Shown here: positions 14,901-28,287 of the stretch, in pieces
Position numbering within the stretch: position 1 is the first letter of the stretch
How the letters are laid out: every line of letters begins with the position of its first letter
Assembly: GCA_902806575.1 (NCBI GenBank)
Contig: CADCXD010000007.1
Span: 806,001-870,000, forward strand
Source: Jackrogersella multiformis
Taxonomy: Eukaryota; Ascomycota; Sordariomycetes; Xylariales; Hypoxylaceae
Length of the DNA stretch: 64,000 nt
Direction: 5' to 3'
Notes under the pieces: model-generated
The model's database searches: none
What the model was told of the DNA's origin: nothing
What the model saw: the letters and a program-made list of their open reading frames with translations, nothing else
Position numbers and translations under genes: made by a program

Positions 14901-15539
14901 CTATCTTCGCCATCGCAAGGGGGAAATTCATGTGCCTCTCGGTTAATGTTGTATTACAACCCCCCATATCTAACCCCCAGCTGTCGCTGCTGCAAGTTGG
15001 GAATTCCCCGCCCCGCCTCTGCTACATGAGCCCGGCAGGCGGAACTTGATAAATGATAAATGAAGTTGCAATAGATTCGAGACTCAGTTCTCAGATCTGA
15101 CAGCGACGTCCAAGGTTGGAAAATACATCGCCGCGGTGGCGTAATGAGTAATGACGAGATAACATCGTCGTATTCCAACCTTTATACCTACCTAGGTACC
15201 TAAGCTGCTAGGTTACCCGCTGCACAGCAAATTTCAGGGGCATTTTTAGTAGTATGCTATTTAGCTATGAAGGTATTTTTCTTTCTTTTTCTTTTCGATG
15301 GATGGCTCTTCGTTTAGATAGCAAATCATACTTAATAAGTACATTGAATTAAGCCTAATTCCTTGGTACCCAGGTACTTTAGGTATAGGTTGAAAGTAAC
15401 CTTACACTAGAAGTAAGCAGGCGGGAGAAACTCGGCTCTTCTCGGTGAATACCTAGGTGAGCTTCAACCATTAAAAGCAAAGGAATTAACGGGACGGGGC
15501 CCTCATACTTAGTAGTTAAGTTTAGGTCTTAAAGGAATA

Positions 15540-15834
15540 CTAGCACTGGCTACACATAAAGTTCGCCTTGTGCCCTAGCGGGCACTGCGCTTTAATTAAC
15601 GAAACGGGCAGTATTTAACCAAGTACCAGTACATAATCTCTTAAGGATTTTATATGCGTATATATGTGCCTTTACATGTATAGTACAGCGTTAAAAACAC
15701 ATGTTAGTGAAGTACATGATTTTGTATAGGATAACCACCTTAAATGAGGTAAAAAGCTAATCCTGCCCGTTTGGCTAATTAAAGCGCAGTGCCCGCTAGG
15801 GCACAAGGCGAACTTTATGTGTAGCCAGTGCTAG
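15540..15834. mobile_element. MITE-like element with 72-bp terminal inverted repeats and TA flanks
   Basis: The left arm 15540-15611 and right arm 15763-15834 are reverse complements. The outer 59 bases match perfectly, starting CTAGCACTGGCTACACATAA, and the inner 13 have two mismatches. A TA dinucleotide sits outside each end (15538-15539 and 15835-15836), the target duplication used by Tc1/mariner/Fot1-type transposons. About 150 bp of AT-rich non-coding DNA lies between the arms, so this is a non-autonomous element. Each arm also carries an internal hairpin, GTGCCC-TAGC-GGGCAC. No transposase is present in the window, so the mobilising family is inferred from the TA duplication alone. Near-identity of the arms suggests it is fairly young or conserved. 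Confidence 0.88.
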
Positions 15835-18800
15835 TAATTAGTTTACGTGTCTATGTAATGTAGGTATTTTGTAACTATAAAACAAATCTAAAAAAATGAA
15901 AGTGCTTCGTAGTAAAAAGGTTAGATAGATTATATAAATGCGTTATACCTAAGTAGGTAGTGTAAATAGTACTTACATACTTTATTAAGGATTTAAATAT
16001 TCATCTCTTAGTTATCGACCTCCACCTTTACTTAATCGCAATCGGCTGGGCCGACGGTGACTATTCTGCGCCCGTGATTCCACTTTCCCCTCTTGCACTT
16101 CCTTTCTTCACTCGGAGCTATTCGGGATCCAGAGCCGCAGGGAAAATGTGGGATGGACCCTGAAAATGTGACCCTGGCAGGCTGAACAAGCCCTGAGATC
16201 CTGGAATACGGTCCCCGCGGATGGAGCTTCGGAAATTCTAGACCCATGCGCACCGACGGAATTTCCTCGTCTTCTAGACCTTCCTACCCACTGTTTCACA
16301 GCTGCTAGGTATTATATTATTATGCGTAATAATATTGGGTATTATTGGCCGTCGGCCACGATACGACGGGGAGTCTGGCCGTGCGGCTCAGTTACGTGAC
16401 CGTGCCGCGTTTTTTAATACCTAGTGTACTTGCAGGTAACATACATAGTGTATCTACGCACGTGTGTACGTAATGACAAGGCCTCCCCTTTCCGGATGAG
16501 ACGAAGGAAGACTGTCAAAAGATGATTTCGGGATTTCTCCGACGCTGTGTCGGCATGACCGCGGCTTCCCAGGGTCTACTACGGATACCTTGGTAATCGA
16601 ATAAAATGAATTAGTATGTGCAGTAAAGAAAGACCGAAGAGCAGGGTTAAGTTAGTAAAGGTTAGTATGGGATTTTTTCTTCTTCACGTGGCTTTGCTGC
16701 CATGCGGACTATCTCGAACTTCTTTTGCCAGTCGTGATCCGCCAGACTGTTACCGGTGCCTATTCAGGGGTCCTGTGAAGCCGAACTCAAGCGACAGCTC
16801 CGTCGGCTAGCGGTTAATTCGGTCGGTGGATTAAAGGGCCGCGGGTATCTCGAAGGACTGTTAATATGTTTCCCCGCATGTAGCCCCCATCCACTACCAT
16901 TATTACTACATAGGTACCTACCGAGGCCAAGGGCTATGTAGTCATTCATGCTAGTCTTGCGTATTATGGTAGGTAGGTCCCTGCATATGACTTTCAATTC
17001 GGTACTTTGATATGCATTATACATATACCTACCTAGTGTAGTAGCCTAGGCATTCTCCTTTTTTCCATTGACACGAGGGTCAGAAGATGCGGACCGAATG
17101 ATCTTTCGTAATCGAATAAAACCCGGCTCAGAAGACGAATCGAGTTAATCCAATCCATCAGCAACCGACCCTGTTCCCTGAAACAAGTCGAGGGCCATGC
17201 GGAGCCGCGCTGTACCCCAGATCTCCAGACCCAGAAAGGCCAGGCCCAGCAGCTCCAAGCATCATGTGAGTATTATTGTTCGGCTAGTGTGGACTTTGCT
17301 TTAAGCTGGTAGGCTGGTAAGGGATCGTGATAGCATTCCATTCACGCGAACAAGGCCATGATGATCTAACAAGGTACCAACCAAAGCTATGAAAAAGGGG
17401 AAATCGGACCGTATACTGATCAGTTTACTTAACCTGACAATGAGATCTAGCGGCGTGATGCTTCCGTTGTCTATCGACTCTACTGCCTGTCGGCTACCTA
17501 GGTACCTAGGTATGCGTAAGTCTGCGTAAGTCTGATTCTCAGATGACTTACTTACATGACTTATACATATCCTATTAGGCGGAAGGACCGCCCGGCGGAA
17601 TCTGGAGAAGGAAATTGATTCCCGGGGGGCGCCACTACCTAGGCAGTTTCCCCAGGAAAATCGGATTGGTGGCTTGCTTCTCCGCAAATGGAGATCTATT
17701 GGGGGCCTTTTTTTCTTCCTTGACATCACATCAGAACATATTTAGAAGGCTATGTACATTTTCCCTTTAGCTAACATATGTACCATGCTTTCTTTCAAGG
17801 ACGAAAATGACTTAATTAAACCATTAATAAATAATAAAATAAAACAAAATAAAACAATATGAAATAAAATAAAATATTTCCATTCCTCCGCCTTTCAATT
17901 CCTCTATTCAGCATAGTCGATATTTTACTATTAAATGCTTAGGATTCTTAGCTAATCGTGCCTCGTCGAATCAATACAGCTATAAGTAAAAGCACATGCT
18001 AATTGGAGGCTATGTTTATATTTAATTTTATCACGGCTTACATATGAAATAGGCACACGGGAATCATACACTAGTGGATAGATATCCATACGACTATAAT
18101 GTGCACCTATCTCGTACATACATGTAGGTAGTTAAGGACTGCCCGCCTTTGCATGTGGTACTGCACCTGGGCACCTCTCCATCTGCAAGTCAGAAGCCAG
18201 AGGGTGTCACAACCTATAGGCGTCGTCTCTCTCAGCCCTGCTCGGCAATAGGTCCCTTGATGAGATGAATGCCTGACGGCAATATCATACATTTCGCATT
18301 CCCAAAATACCTCCCCTGTGAAATCACAAGCGCTTACCTACCTAGGTATCTAGGTAGGTATCTGGATTCCATTCCCGTCGCAATTGGATGCTACAGATAC
18401 GAAAGGGACCGACCAGGTAGGCAACTGGCATGTCAAACGCTTAGCACCGACGTATTGCAACTCTTATTTCGACATCTCTATCTTAAGAGGGATCAAAGAG
18501 GGATCAACTAGCACGCGCACTCTCCTGATTGGGAAACTACCTGGTCGTGATGGATTTCGATTTTTCCATTCTTGGGGTATTAGGGAGGACCCTTATTCCT
18601 GTGATCGTCACCCCCTCCCGGTCCTTTTGTCGCGACCCTCGCCAGCCTCAGATTCTCTTTCCGGTCACCAAGTGTGCCACACAAGACAGGCCAGCACGAT
18701 ACGCCCAGGGCAGATTTGGGAACCATTACCGCTGAACGGGCTCGCGACGAGCCCTCCAATGATTCAGGTACGGGCAATGAGTTAAGTGTGTTAAGTGTGA

Positions 18801-18845
18801 TCACCCACCCCTTCCTCCCTTGCGACCCCCAAGCTGTGTGCGCTG

Positions 18846-18928
18846 CGTTATGTTATGTTATGTTATGCTGTGGTTTGTGCTGCGGTGTGCTGCGTTGTGC
18901 TTTGCGGTGATGTGCTGCGCTGCGCTTA
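18846..18928. repeat. Low-complexity GTTAT / GTGCTGCG tract
   Basis: GTTAT pentamers are followed by degenerate GTGCTGCG-like units over about 80 bases. It looks like ordinary replication slippage. Confidence 0.7.
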
Positions 18929-20546
18929 GGCAACATCGCCAACGGATTCGAAACGTTGCATTCCTCAAGGTAAGGTAATTTCGTTATCCGTTTGTGACTG
19001 TCTCTTTTCCTCCCCCGTTCATTTAGGTATGTATCTAGGTAACTAACCACCTAACTACCTAATCCATCTCCTTCGTCCTTTTGTTATTCCTTACCATGCC
19101 GAGCGAAGATAGTGTAGATGACACGAGGGGAGGGGCATTGGATCGATTGATGAGTTTGCCTTCCCAATACAAACGGCCTGCGCGGGGGTTTCGAAGAGAA
19201 GATGACCCATGCAGGTCATGCGCAACGGCGTTTCTGGTCCTCATTGGCGCGCGTTGGCTTACATCGCCCGCCGCCCGCTGCGGATGGCTTCGACTGCTTA
19301 TGTAGGTACCTTACCTTAGGACCTAGGTACTGGAGGCATTGTCCTTACTGTGTATTCCTGCGGGGGACCCGGTCGTTAAGTCTAAAATCTAACCATCTAT
19401 ACCTAGAGGCTGCCTAGGTAGGTATAGGTAATAACAATAGGTACCTCCTAGTATTTTCTCGCGACAACTCCGTTCGTTAGATTTCATTGGCTGTTTTATT
19501 TTATTTTATTTTTTGCTTGCTTCGTTTTCTCGTCACCCGTCACCTTTTTTTTCCCCCTTCCTTCCCGCTCCCCACTCCCCCCCCTCCAGCGTCATCTCTT
19601 CCCTTCCCTTCCCTTCTCTTTGCGGCGCGGGCCACTGGATAGCTGAGGGCACGGCTCTCGCAATAGGCGTCTTACGTTAAACGGACAGCAAACCGGTCCC
19701 TTGTGACCTGTCTTCCCGCGCCCGGAATGTCAGCGGCCAGACCCGCGAATGCAGAGTGCCAGTTGGCAGTTGTGAGATGTGATACGATTGACGAAGGGGA
19801 ATAAGACCAACGAAGGGCTTGGTACATGTTAGGTTTGAGGAATCAAAGACGATGAGATTATGTACCCCCTTCTTCCCTCCCCTCCCCCACGCAGAGAAAC
19901 TTGGAGCAAGCTATACCGTACCTAAGGTAGTATCCTTCGTCCTCCGTACCACTTAGTCGCTCTAGGTATGTGATTGCGGCGACCGGTGAATACCAATGTG
20001 CATGTTGATGTAGCATAGGTACGAGCTCTACCCAGGTACCTAGGTAATGATGCCTGTTTCCGGCTAGGCCTTCGCGCTCGCGCTACTTGCTACCTCTTAC
20101 GGGGATGGGAATGGGAATGGGAATGTGAACTGCGACGCTGAGCGAGGCTGTCCGGGTTAGGCATCCTCATGCACCACGGTGTACTGATTTGCGCTATAGT
20201 ATTATCTTATTACCTATTGCCAATAAGCCATCGCTCATCGTATTGCGAGCATATCAATGCCTACCCAAGATATGTAGACAGTGTGATGAGTAGCGTTTCT
20301 TTTTTCCTCTCTTATTCATACTTTCGAGTGATGCCATAGCGTTCAATCTATCTTACAAATACTGAGGATTTACACCTTGATTACCTAGGTAACTATGTCG
20401 ATCTAAGAGGGTCTATAACGGGTAGGTATTGACAGTCACGCAACCCCAGATCTCGATAGATATGAAATATAGATTGTGTTTGATTGTAGATCAACTCAGG
20501 AGGAAGGGGAGGGGGGTTAGGATCTTGCGATTGACGGAAGATGAGA

Positions 20547-20588
20547 GATGGTAGATGGTAGATGGTAGATGGTAGATGGTAGATGGGA
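20547..20588. repeat. (GATGGTA)5 heptamer array
   Basis: Five perfect GATGGTA units (20547-20581) are followed by one variant, GATGGGA. The array is bracketed by two copies of GGATCTTGC (about 20520-20528 and 20586-20594). Confidence 0.9.
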
Positions 20589-22772
20589 TCTTGCAAGTGA
20601 GCCTCGATGACGATGACGAAGGTTGAATCAGACGCTGGGTGGTAGCGTACCGAACCGAGCAAACTCCCCAGCCCAAAAGCAGCAATGCAACTTTGCATCG
20701 CCTGTCCGTAAACGTGCAGACGTCCATGTTGAACGTATCCGCCCGCCCAGGTCTTGGGAACACGCTGCTTCAAGGTTCAGCCCTCTTTCGGTTTTGGCAT
20801 GAAGAGCTAAGGCGAGCCCGGTCCGAATTAAGAAATGTGCATCGAGATTTAGACCCCAGATGGGTTGATGAGTACTATAGTAAGTAGGCAGCTGGTGGTA
20901 GGGTAGGGTAGGGAGGAGGGTATGATCGTGGTGGGTTTTTATTATTATTAGCATTCTTTTCGTGGCCTATGATATAGATCTTTTAATTGTGCATCCGGAT
21001 TACCTCTTGACACTTAACTATTTAAATCTTTGTCGATATTTTAGGGCCGAGGGGATTGCGTCAGCTGGTCAGCTGGATGGGATAAGATATAATTAAGAAT
21101 GATGGTTAGCTGTCGATCTAGTCTTATTCCATGATGTCGGTAAAGTATATCGAAACTGCCACTTAAGTCTGCTAGTCTCTAGTGTACCTACCTAAGGAAC
21201 GGAGAGGATTGTTTGTGATGATGTCATCACCATGTCTCTCGACGGCGCTTGGAATCCCCGATACCAAGGTACGATTTACTACCTAAGAAAAGGTACACAT
21301 GCAGACATGTAAAAATATGTTGGCGAAACCGGATATATCTCTACGGCCGATGAGGAATAACTGCCAAGACTATTACTTAGGTACACATGTAGGTACCTCT
21401 AGGTAGGTATCATGATGGAATCCTACCATCGGTGTCAGTCTTATGCCGTGGGGAATTCAAGAGATCATGCCTTTGCTGTTGTAAGTAAACAGATCGTTGC
21501 TAACATAATCACTTATGTAGAGTAAGTGTTCCTCTTCCTCTTCCAGATAGGATCAGGTCATGCTCTATTGATAGGCATACGTACGGTTTGGTTCCGGAGT
21601 TTCGCTAATATTATATAGGATTGATAATCAGCAAGTTGATATGTAAGTCATGTTACGTGCATGATGGCAACTCTTCAGTAGTATTGGTATTAGATAGGTA
21701 GTATCAAGTTATTATTATTATTATTATTCCCATTAACCCATTAGGTTCCTAGCGACGGCATGCAGGAAATGCAAGCCGGTCCCTTGCCATGTGTGTAAAT
21801 TAAGGTAAATTAAGGAACAGTTCAGGATATCAATCCTTAAAATTGTAAGTCGTTGTAAGTCATTGCCAGTCTTTCCTCGGAAAGAGAAAGTCATTTGTCG
21901 AGGGCTGCCACGTGGGGTGCGGAAAGAAATCCTTCGAGGAAGGACAGGGGATAAATTGTAATAATAATTATAATTCTAAAACGCATTATAAATTTATTAA
22001 TTACCTATGGATTATATTTTACCTATCCGGTGTCTTTTATGCGTCTATATCCTATATCGTACTTTTCCCCCCTTGCCGCCGTGGGGATAGTGATCGTGTT
22101 TTCATAAGGGGTACCCTAGAATCAGTTAATTTGCGCCCGAGACCTACATGATGGTATCCCGTCGACTTGGGAGAGTCGCCCGTGGGGTGTGTGGCACCGA
22201 GCCATCCTGTGGAACACAGCAGTTCATGTGCGGGTTGCATAACTGCATACCGTCCCCTCGGCAGCTGCAGTAAAGGTCAGGATTATACATATGCGGTGAT
22301 TCGTACGAAGAAGTCGGGTTCGCCAGCTATGTTATGTGATGGAAATTGGTTGAGACCGGCCTCCCGTACCCATCGGTGTTTCTCCATAGGACCTTCAGAT
22401 CCCGACCAGATCAGCCAGTCCTCGGGGGTCACTACCGTTCCGTACAGAATACGACTTCTCGAGGTGTTACAAGGTAGCAGATGAATGTTAGGAGTTATTG
22501 CGTGAACGAGACCTACCTACTAGCTTGCGCGCCCCCTTCCCCCTTTTGACGGGTGCGATGTGTGCCGCAGCGGATGACTTTCGACGCCGCATGGGGTGCC
22601 GAGGCGATTGGTTCTTTGGCTCTTTGGCTCTTCAGGTAACGGGTGACATGAATATTGCTCAGCGTTTATTACGTACGCGAGTCTATCTGCTGTAAACAAC
22701 CGAAGATCCCCATCAGGTGAACGCTGGATCCCTTTCTCAAGTGTTTACCAGTTCGCCCTTACGGCTAACGGA

Positions 22773-22799
22773 TCAGTCAGTCAGTCAGTCAGTCAGTCA
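22773..22799. repeat. (CAGT)n tetranucleotide repeat
   Basis: Six uninterrupted CAGT units and partial ends are read directly. Confidence 0.9.
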
Positions 22800-25700
22800 A
22801 ACTTACCTAGGCACTCTATGCAATCTTCTTCTGCTCTATAAATCCTTAATGTAGCTGAACACGCATTCTCACCTAAGACGAGCTCATCCGTCTAGCGACG
22901 TGTCCCCGTTTCGTAGTGTTCCATCCGCCCCCTTTTCCCGTTTCCGTACGCTTAGTAGTCCTGGGAGTGGCGAGAACCGCAAATAGGAAACGTCCCAGCT
23001 ACGATTATCTTGCAGCAGAACGCCGTGGTGAGAGTGGGCAGTTCGTAGAGATGCTAGCGCAGCTTGTGTTGGGTATTGCTTTACCCCTTTACGAGGCGTT
23101 AGGACGTATCCTATCCCCCTCTCTAATAATATTCTCGTAGCTCAAAACTATGAGATTGGCATATTGGGTTTCCCTCAGGGAATCACGGCTCGGCTCGACT
23201 TGCTATGCGCGACATTACGGAGAGACATAGATATGCGACAATAAAAAAGGTCGAACTAACACCTGGCGAGATCCTCACTCTGCCTTGGATGAAAGTCTGG
23301 TTACCTACCAATTCCCCATTCCTAATTCCCCTCATCCCCCGCTCATCTAGGCGGTGGCAGCGTAACACATAACCACAGTTGGATCACCTTCGTGGCACGG
23401 GTGTCTGTTGTGACCAATGCCACGAGGGTGTGAAGCGAATCGGAGTGGTCACACGAGCCACGGTCTAATTTTATATCTGGTAACTCATCTCGTACGAGAA
23501 GGTGCTGAATGGTTTGTCCATTCTAAATTTCAGTGCCGCAGGATGGCCAACGTCTGACTGGAACCTGTTACTGCGTAAGATAGGCGGAGGGTGAAGACCA
23601 TGATAGCAAAGTCTGACGGCGAGGTGAGAAGAATCTCGACAGGTTTGTCTCAAGGGGGGTCCACTGCGGGTGTGGCGGCTATCCTGCCAATTAGTCAATT
23701 ATTTCTATACGTACGTAATAGGCCAGTCAGATTTATCAATCTTTCTTACACTTTTACCTCACCTAGGTCGTCTCACAAAGAACTATCGGAGTGCCGACCC
23801 CATGGGAAACCCAACGTTCAGCTCAGCCTTCACCCCACCCACCCCGAAGAGGAGATTGACTGCCTATTCGTGGGGTCATATGGATGCTGACGAGCCAAGG
23901 CTGATCTCTGCGCTGACCGAGACCGCCTCACGTTGATCCGGCCGTGAAGTAGATTGGTGTGAATTCCCACCCGGCACTGGCAATGACGGGCGGTGTCAGC
24001 GTGTTTTTTCCCTTGACAACTCAACCAGTTGAGGGTAATACGCGGGGGTAACCCATCACGATAGGTGATGATGTTGGAGGAAGCATTCAACTCCAGGGGT
24101 TTAATATGACTCCTCCTAGAGTACCTACCTACCAACCAACCCTGGCCGGTTGACAGGCATGCCGCACAGGATTGTCTAGGTCTACCAACCTAGCAACTCG
24201 GGCCGTCCCTTATCATGTTTCTTCAGCAGATAGTCAGATCTGACTGCACGAATGGCAGCACTTCATTCCTGGTAGTTTCAAGACTATTGCATCGGATGGT
24301 CAGCCGCGCATCTTGCACAGTTTGACTCCTCATCCTCCTTCTCCTTAACTTGGTTAATCTGTGAGCGAGTGAATGGCAGGCAAAGAAAGAAAGATTAGCC
24401 CCCACGGCGCAGTCAGACCCCAGGTTGGTCAGCAAGAATTCGATATTTTTGTATCTCCGCCATTGTCGTTCTTATGTTAGAGGTGTGAAGTACAGCAAAG
24501 GTAAGACAGGGGTGCTGGTTGGCCTTCGCTGGAAAACGAGGACTCACTATCCAACCTCCTTCGCAAGATGACCTTCGAAACCTAACCAATGACGCGAGCC
24601 GGTCGGCGCCACAGATCGTAGATTTCTTGCGAATATTACAGAAGATAACCGCAATATACCGCTCTATTCTACTACCCACTACCTACCTAGGTATCTAACA
24701 TCGGAAATGCTCATTCTTTCATATCCCGACGCACCTTGGAGCACATGCACCTTGCCGCATTCAAGCGTATCCAAGTCGCCGAACAAGTCATGATCCGGTT
24801 GACTCTCCCGTCGACCTCGATATCTAGTGGGATGGCTTCAAGTGAAGCACTTGCGATGAAGAAAACACGGAAGAAGGAAAGCCATTTCGTGTTCATGGCT
24901 GGCCGTCGGACCTGCGGATATTAATCAAAAGCCGAACGGATGAGCACTAAAATGACGGGCTGCGCGTACGCATCTCACCTCCAGGGAATGGAAATCACTC
25001 CGTGGGGAAGTTAGATATGTGCAATAGTAGAGGCAAATATAGTACAACGACATGGACCGGTGAGAAGTACCTACCACTGCCGCGAGGTCTCGTATGCCAC
25101 GAGATCCGGTCTAGGTCAGCAATGAGTACACTAGGTATTTTCGATTTTCAGGTCCCCGGAATCACACCTATAGCATCATTCTATGTAACTATGTGTTACT
25201 TCTGATGACTCTTTCAGCAGCGGCGCCTCTCATATTTCCAGCCCTATCCTCCCGTATACGACCCTTTTCATGCCCAGAACAAAACGCCACGTCGATTCGC
25301 CGCAATGTGTGTTATGGCCACGGTATAGCTGAGACCTGAATGTCACGCAATGTAGAACCTCGTGCAAAAACACCATTTGTAGTAGTGCCCCCGAAATGAC
25401 CGATCCTCTTGTGCTCTGCGGTGAAACTAAGGTAGGGTAACCGTTAAACTAGGTACCTACAGGTAGGAATAAGTAGGTACAATCCCACAGGCGCCTCTTA
25501 CTATTGCTCGTTAATACAAATCTCAAACAAAAGAACACTGAAGCTTTGAGTCAGCATGGTCATCATCATATGTCGGTGTACCATCATCCTCCGCCAAGCG
25601 AACAGGTATAACGAACAGAATATACGTCGCAGCCAATAATTTCCAGATCAAGGGATCCGGCTACACGGGATTCCCATCACTTAGCACCACCGCGCCGTAC

Positions 25701-28287
25701 GAATCACGTTATAATGACAACTTAGAGTGTTTCTTGTTCTACTATAGCCAAGACTCGGTGAGGCTAGGTGAAGATACCAAAATAGGAGGTCTCCGAGTCA
25801 AGCCCTTCGGCGCCCAGCTTTAGGAGCACGCGACCCATCTTACAACAGCCGGTTATGACCCCGTACCCAGACACGTTAGCTGTCTTAGAAAACAATTACA
25901 TAAAAATAACCGAAACCGTCTAAGGAAAAAAAATAGAAAAAAATAATAAAAGAATTAGAAAAAATCAGAAAAAGCAAGGCATAGGAGCCAGGTCGTAGTA
26001 TAAGTGGGCTCTGGGGTATTACTACGGAAGGACAGCAGATCCTGGGGGCCGTCATACCGATTTTATTTTATTTCATTAAACTTCATGTACCCCAGATAAT
26101 ACCTAGATAAAGGAGTCCCTACGCGCGTACACGTTGCCTGTGGGCTGTAGTTTAATTTATGGAGATATAATCAATTTTATATTGTTGGCACTCCTAACCC
26201 TTCTCTAGTGTGGCGATCCTTCAGGGTTAAGTAGCCAACCACAAGTATCTACCTACACCTAGGTAGGTATGTGAGGTAGGCGGTAGGTAGGTAGTGTTCC
26301 TTCGGCTCATCTGTACCTAGTAGAGGAACGCTTCGCCAGCTAGCGGCTTCGCAATACTTCCGTGCCGCAGCCGTAGCCGTAGCTGAGCGCCATCACGGCC
26401 GGAATGGCTACGGTAGTATGTACCTACACCTTACTATTCACCCCCGTAGCGGCGTCCCATGGGTCCCGGGAGATCGGGTCCAGGGTGCTGCAATGACAGC
26501 GGGATGGCTGGCCCCTGCTTCCCTTCCCCAGGAATCTTTCCCAGCGCGGCTCTCAGGGCCTTGGGTAAAGTCGCCGGTTAAATTCAGCCGGCACGCCTCG
26601 ACTGCGCGCCCATTTAGCCGGTGGATGTGTGAATAGAAAAGAAGAAAAAAACTTCACAGTCCTGCCTACATTGCGGGGCCCCTCTCTCTCCTCGCTCTGC
26701 TAAAATTTTACGCTTCTTCTCCAACGGTTGGGGTGCGGATCAATGCCGATGTATGGAGGGTTGCTCCCGCAGGAACAGACGCGGCACTCATAAGGAATTT
26801 TAAAGTACAAGCCTACCCTGCCATGTCGAAAATATCTCCGTAGCTGGTACCGTCACTTCGGCTTCCCGGCACAAGGGGTTATCGTACTTACATACCTACC
26901 TAAGGTAGACAGGTATATGGCTAACCAGATGAACCGGTATTAAGGACGGGATGAACATATTGTTTCTTCTCTTCCGTCAACGACGCTGTTTTACCTCATC
27001 CCCTTGATCCTTGGATCGTGTCTGAACCGTGCCGCCGTAGGATCGTTTGGTTCCAACAGCAGAAAAAGCTCGCTCAGGTGCTCTGATGACGCGCGGGACG
27101 AGAAAGTCCCTGACAAACCCGGCCTTCCTCCGCGGCTCGCGGGCCTTGTCTCAGGCTGCCCAACGGCGCGACTGACACACCGCGAGTAATAAGTGGCCAG
27201 CGCAACCAGCGGTGAAGGCTCTGCCAGGTCGCGCGAGCGCAGGTGATGGAGTGTACTCAGAGTAATCAAAACCCCTATATTGGCTCTTGGCGAATGCACA
27301 AGACGGCCCCCCCCCCCAGGGAAGGGCCAGGCCCTGATTGCTGCTGGCGGGCTCCGTTTTCTCTGATCTGATGATCCTTCCCCGCATCCTCGCTAGAGCC
27401 TCGCCCGCACGAACGTGGATACGGTAGGTACGAGATCTGGAGATTCAGGTTGCTGTCAGGTTGTTAGTCGGGCATGGTAAGCCCTTATTACCTGAGTCAT
27501 CACACCCTTATTTTAGACGAGTGAATCAATGTTTCATGCCCTTAGCTGGCCACCCTACACCCCCTCCCCCCTCCTAGCACGTAGGATGCCGTCACGCGTT
27601 GCGATGTGAGACATTTATTGACAACTCAGCCTTGAACAACTGTCTTCACACCCTCAGCGAGGTCTGTCGGGATAACGGTATTTCTTCAGCCTTCCAAATC
27701 GTGTTTCGGAGGAGAAGGATCTCGCCCTGACATCCACATGAGCTCTCGTGTAACCCCTGGTTCGCGTCCCTGGTCGCAAGATTACATCGTGGAATAGCCG
27801 CAGTGTCACGTCTTCCTTTGACGGTATTACCTGACATAAGCGCGACACTCACCACCCCTATTGGTCCGATGGTCTGGCAATTAACGAACCTCATGCCCGA
27901 GTCCACGTCATATGGAAAATAGAATGCATACAGGACCTGAGCAATTACATCAAATTTCTTGTAGGCGGTAGATTTAGAAAGATATTCTCGAGTGCCATTT
28001 TTGTTTGCAGCCCGTCATGTCTCTATGTTAACTAGAGTTGTTTATCGTCGTTCTAAGGTATAAAGAATTTATACACAAGGAGGGTTTACGTTGATATTCA
28101 ATGGGTTAGATATAGATAATATCCGTTAAGTTAATAGTCCTGATTTATGAAGTCAGGTATTAGGCCTATGTTCTAGTGACATTTTTACTTGAATAGGCTT
28201 TCTTCGAAACCTATTCATAGCTAAGGGACACCATCAGTAGACTTTGGTAGCAGTAAACACTCTTCGACGATGAAATAGTGCTATAAT

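Larger units (their letters stand above)
7404..28287. other. Gene-poor region of about 21 kb
   Basis: I find no frame here with family-like composition, domain motifs or a credible exon chain. Open frames of 60-142 codons occur on all frames, overlap each other, and often run through CCTAGG palindromes. The stretch holds a MITE at 15540-15834, a GATGGTA heptamer array (20547-20588), a CAGT array (22773-22799), a GTTAT/GTGCTGCG low-complexity tract (about 18846-18928), nested small inverted repeats (23388-23464), an 11-base C run near 27307, and many TAGGTACCTA-type palindromes. The segments at 22.1-24.9 kb and 26.4-27.9 kb look more GC-rich and less repetitive; they could hold decayed genes or non-coding transcripts, but I cannot support any. 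Confidence 0.6.

Noticed and set aside
17301..17729. 142-codon minus-strand frame
   Set aside because: It runs through CCTAGGTACCTAGG repeats, and its composition looks random with no domain features.
22773..22799. Possible CRISPR or regulatory array
   Set aside because: The units are uninterrupted tetramers without spacers, so it is a microsatellite; CRISPR is also not expected in a fungus.
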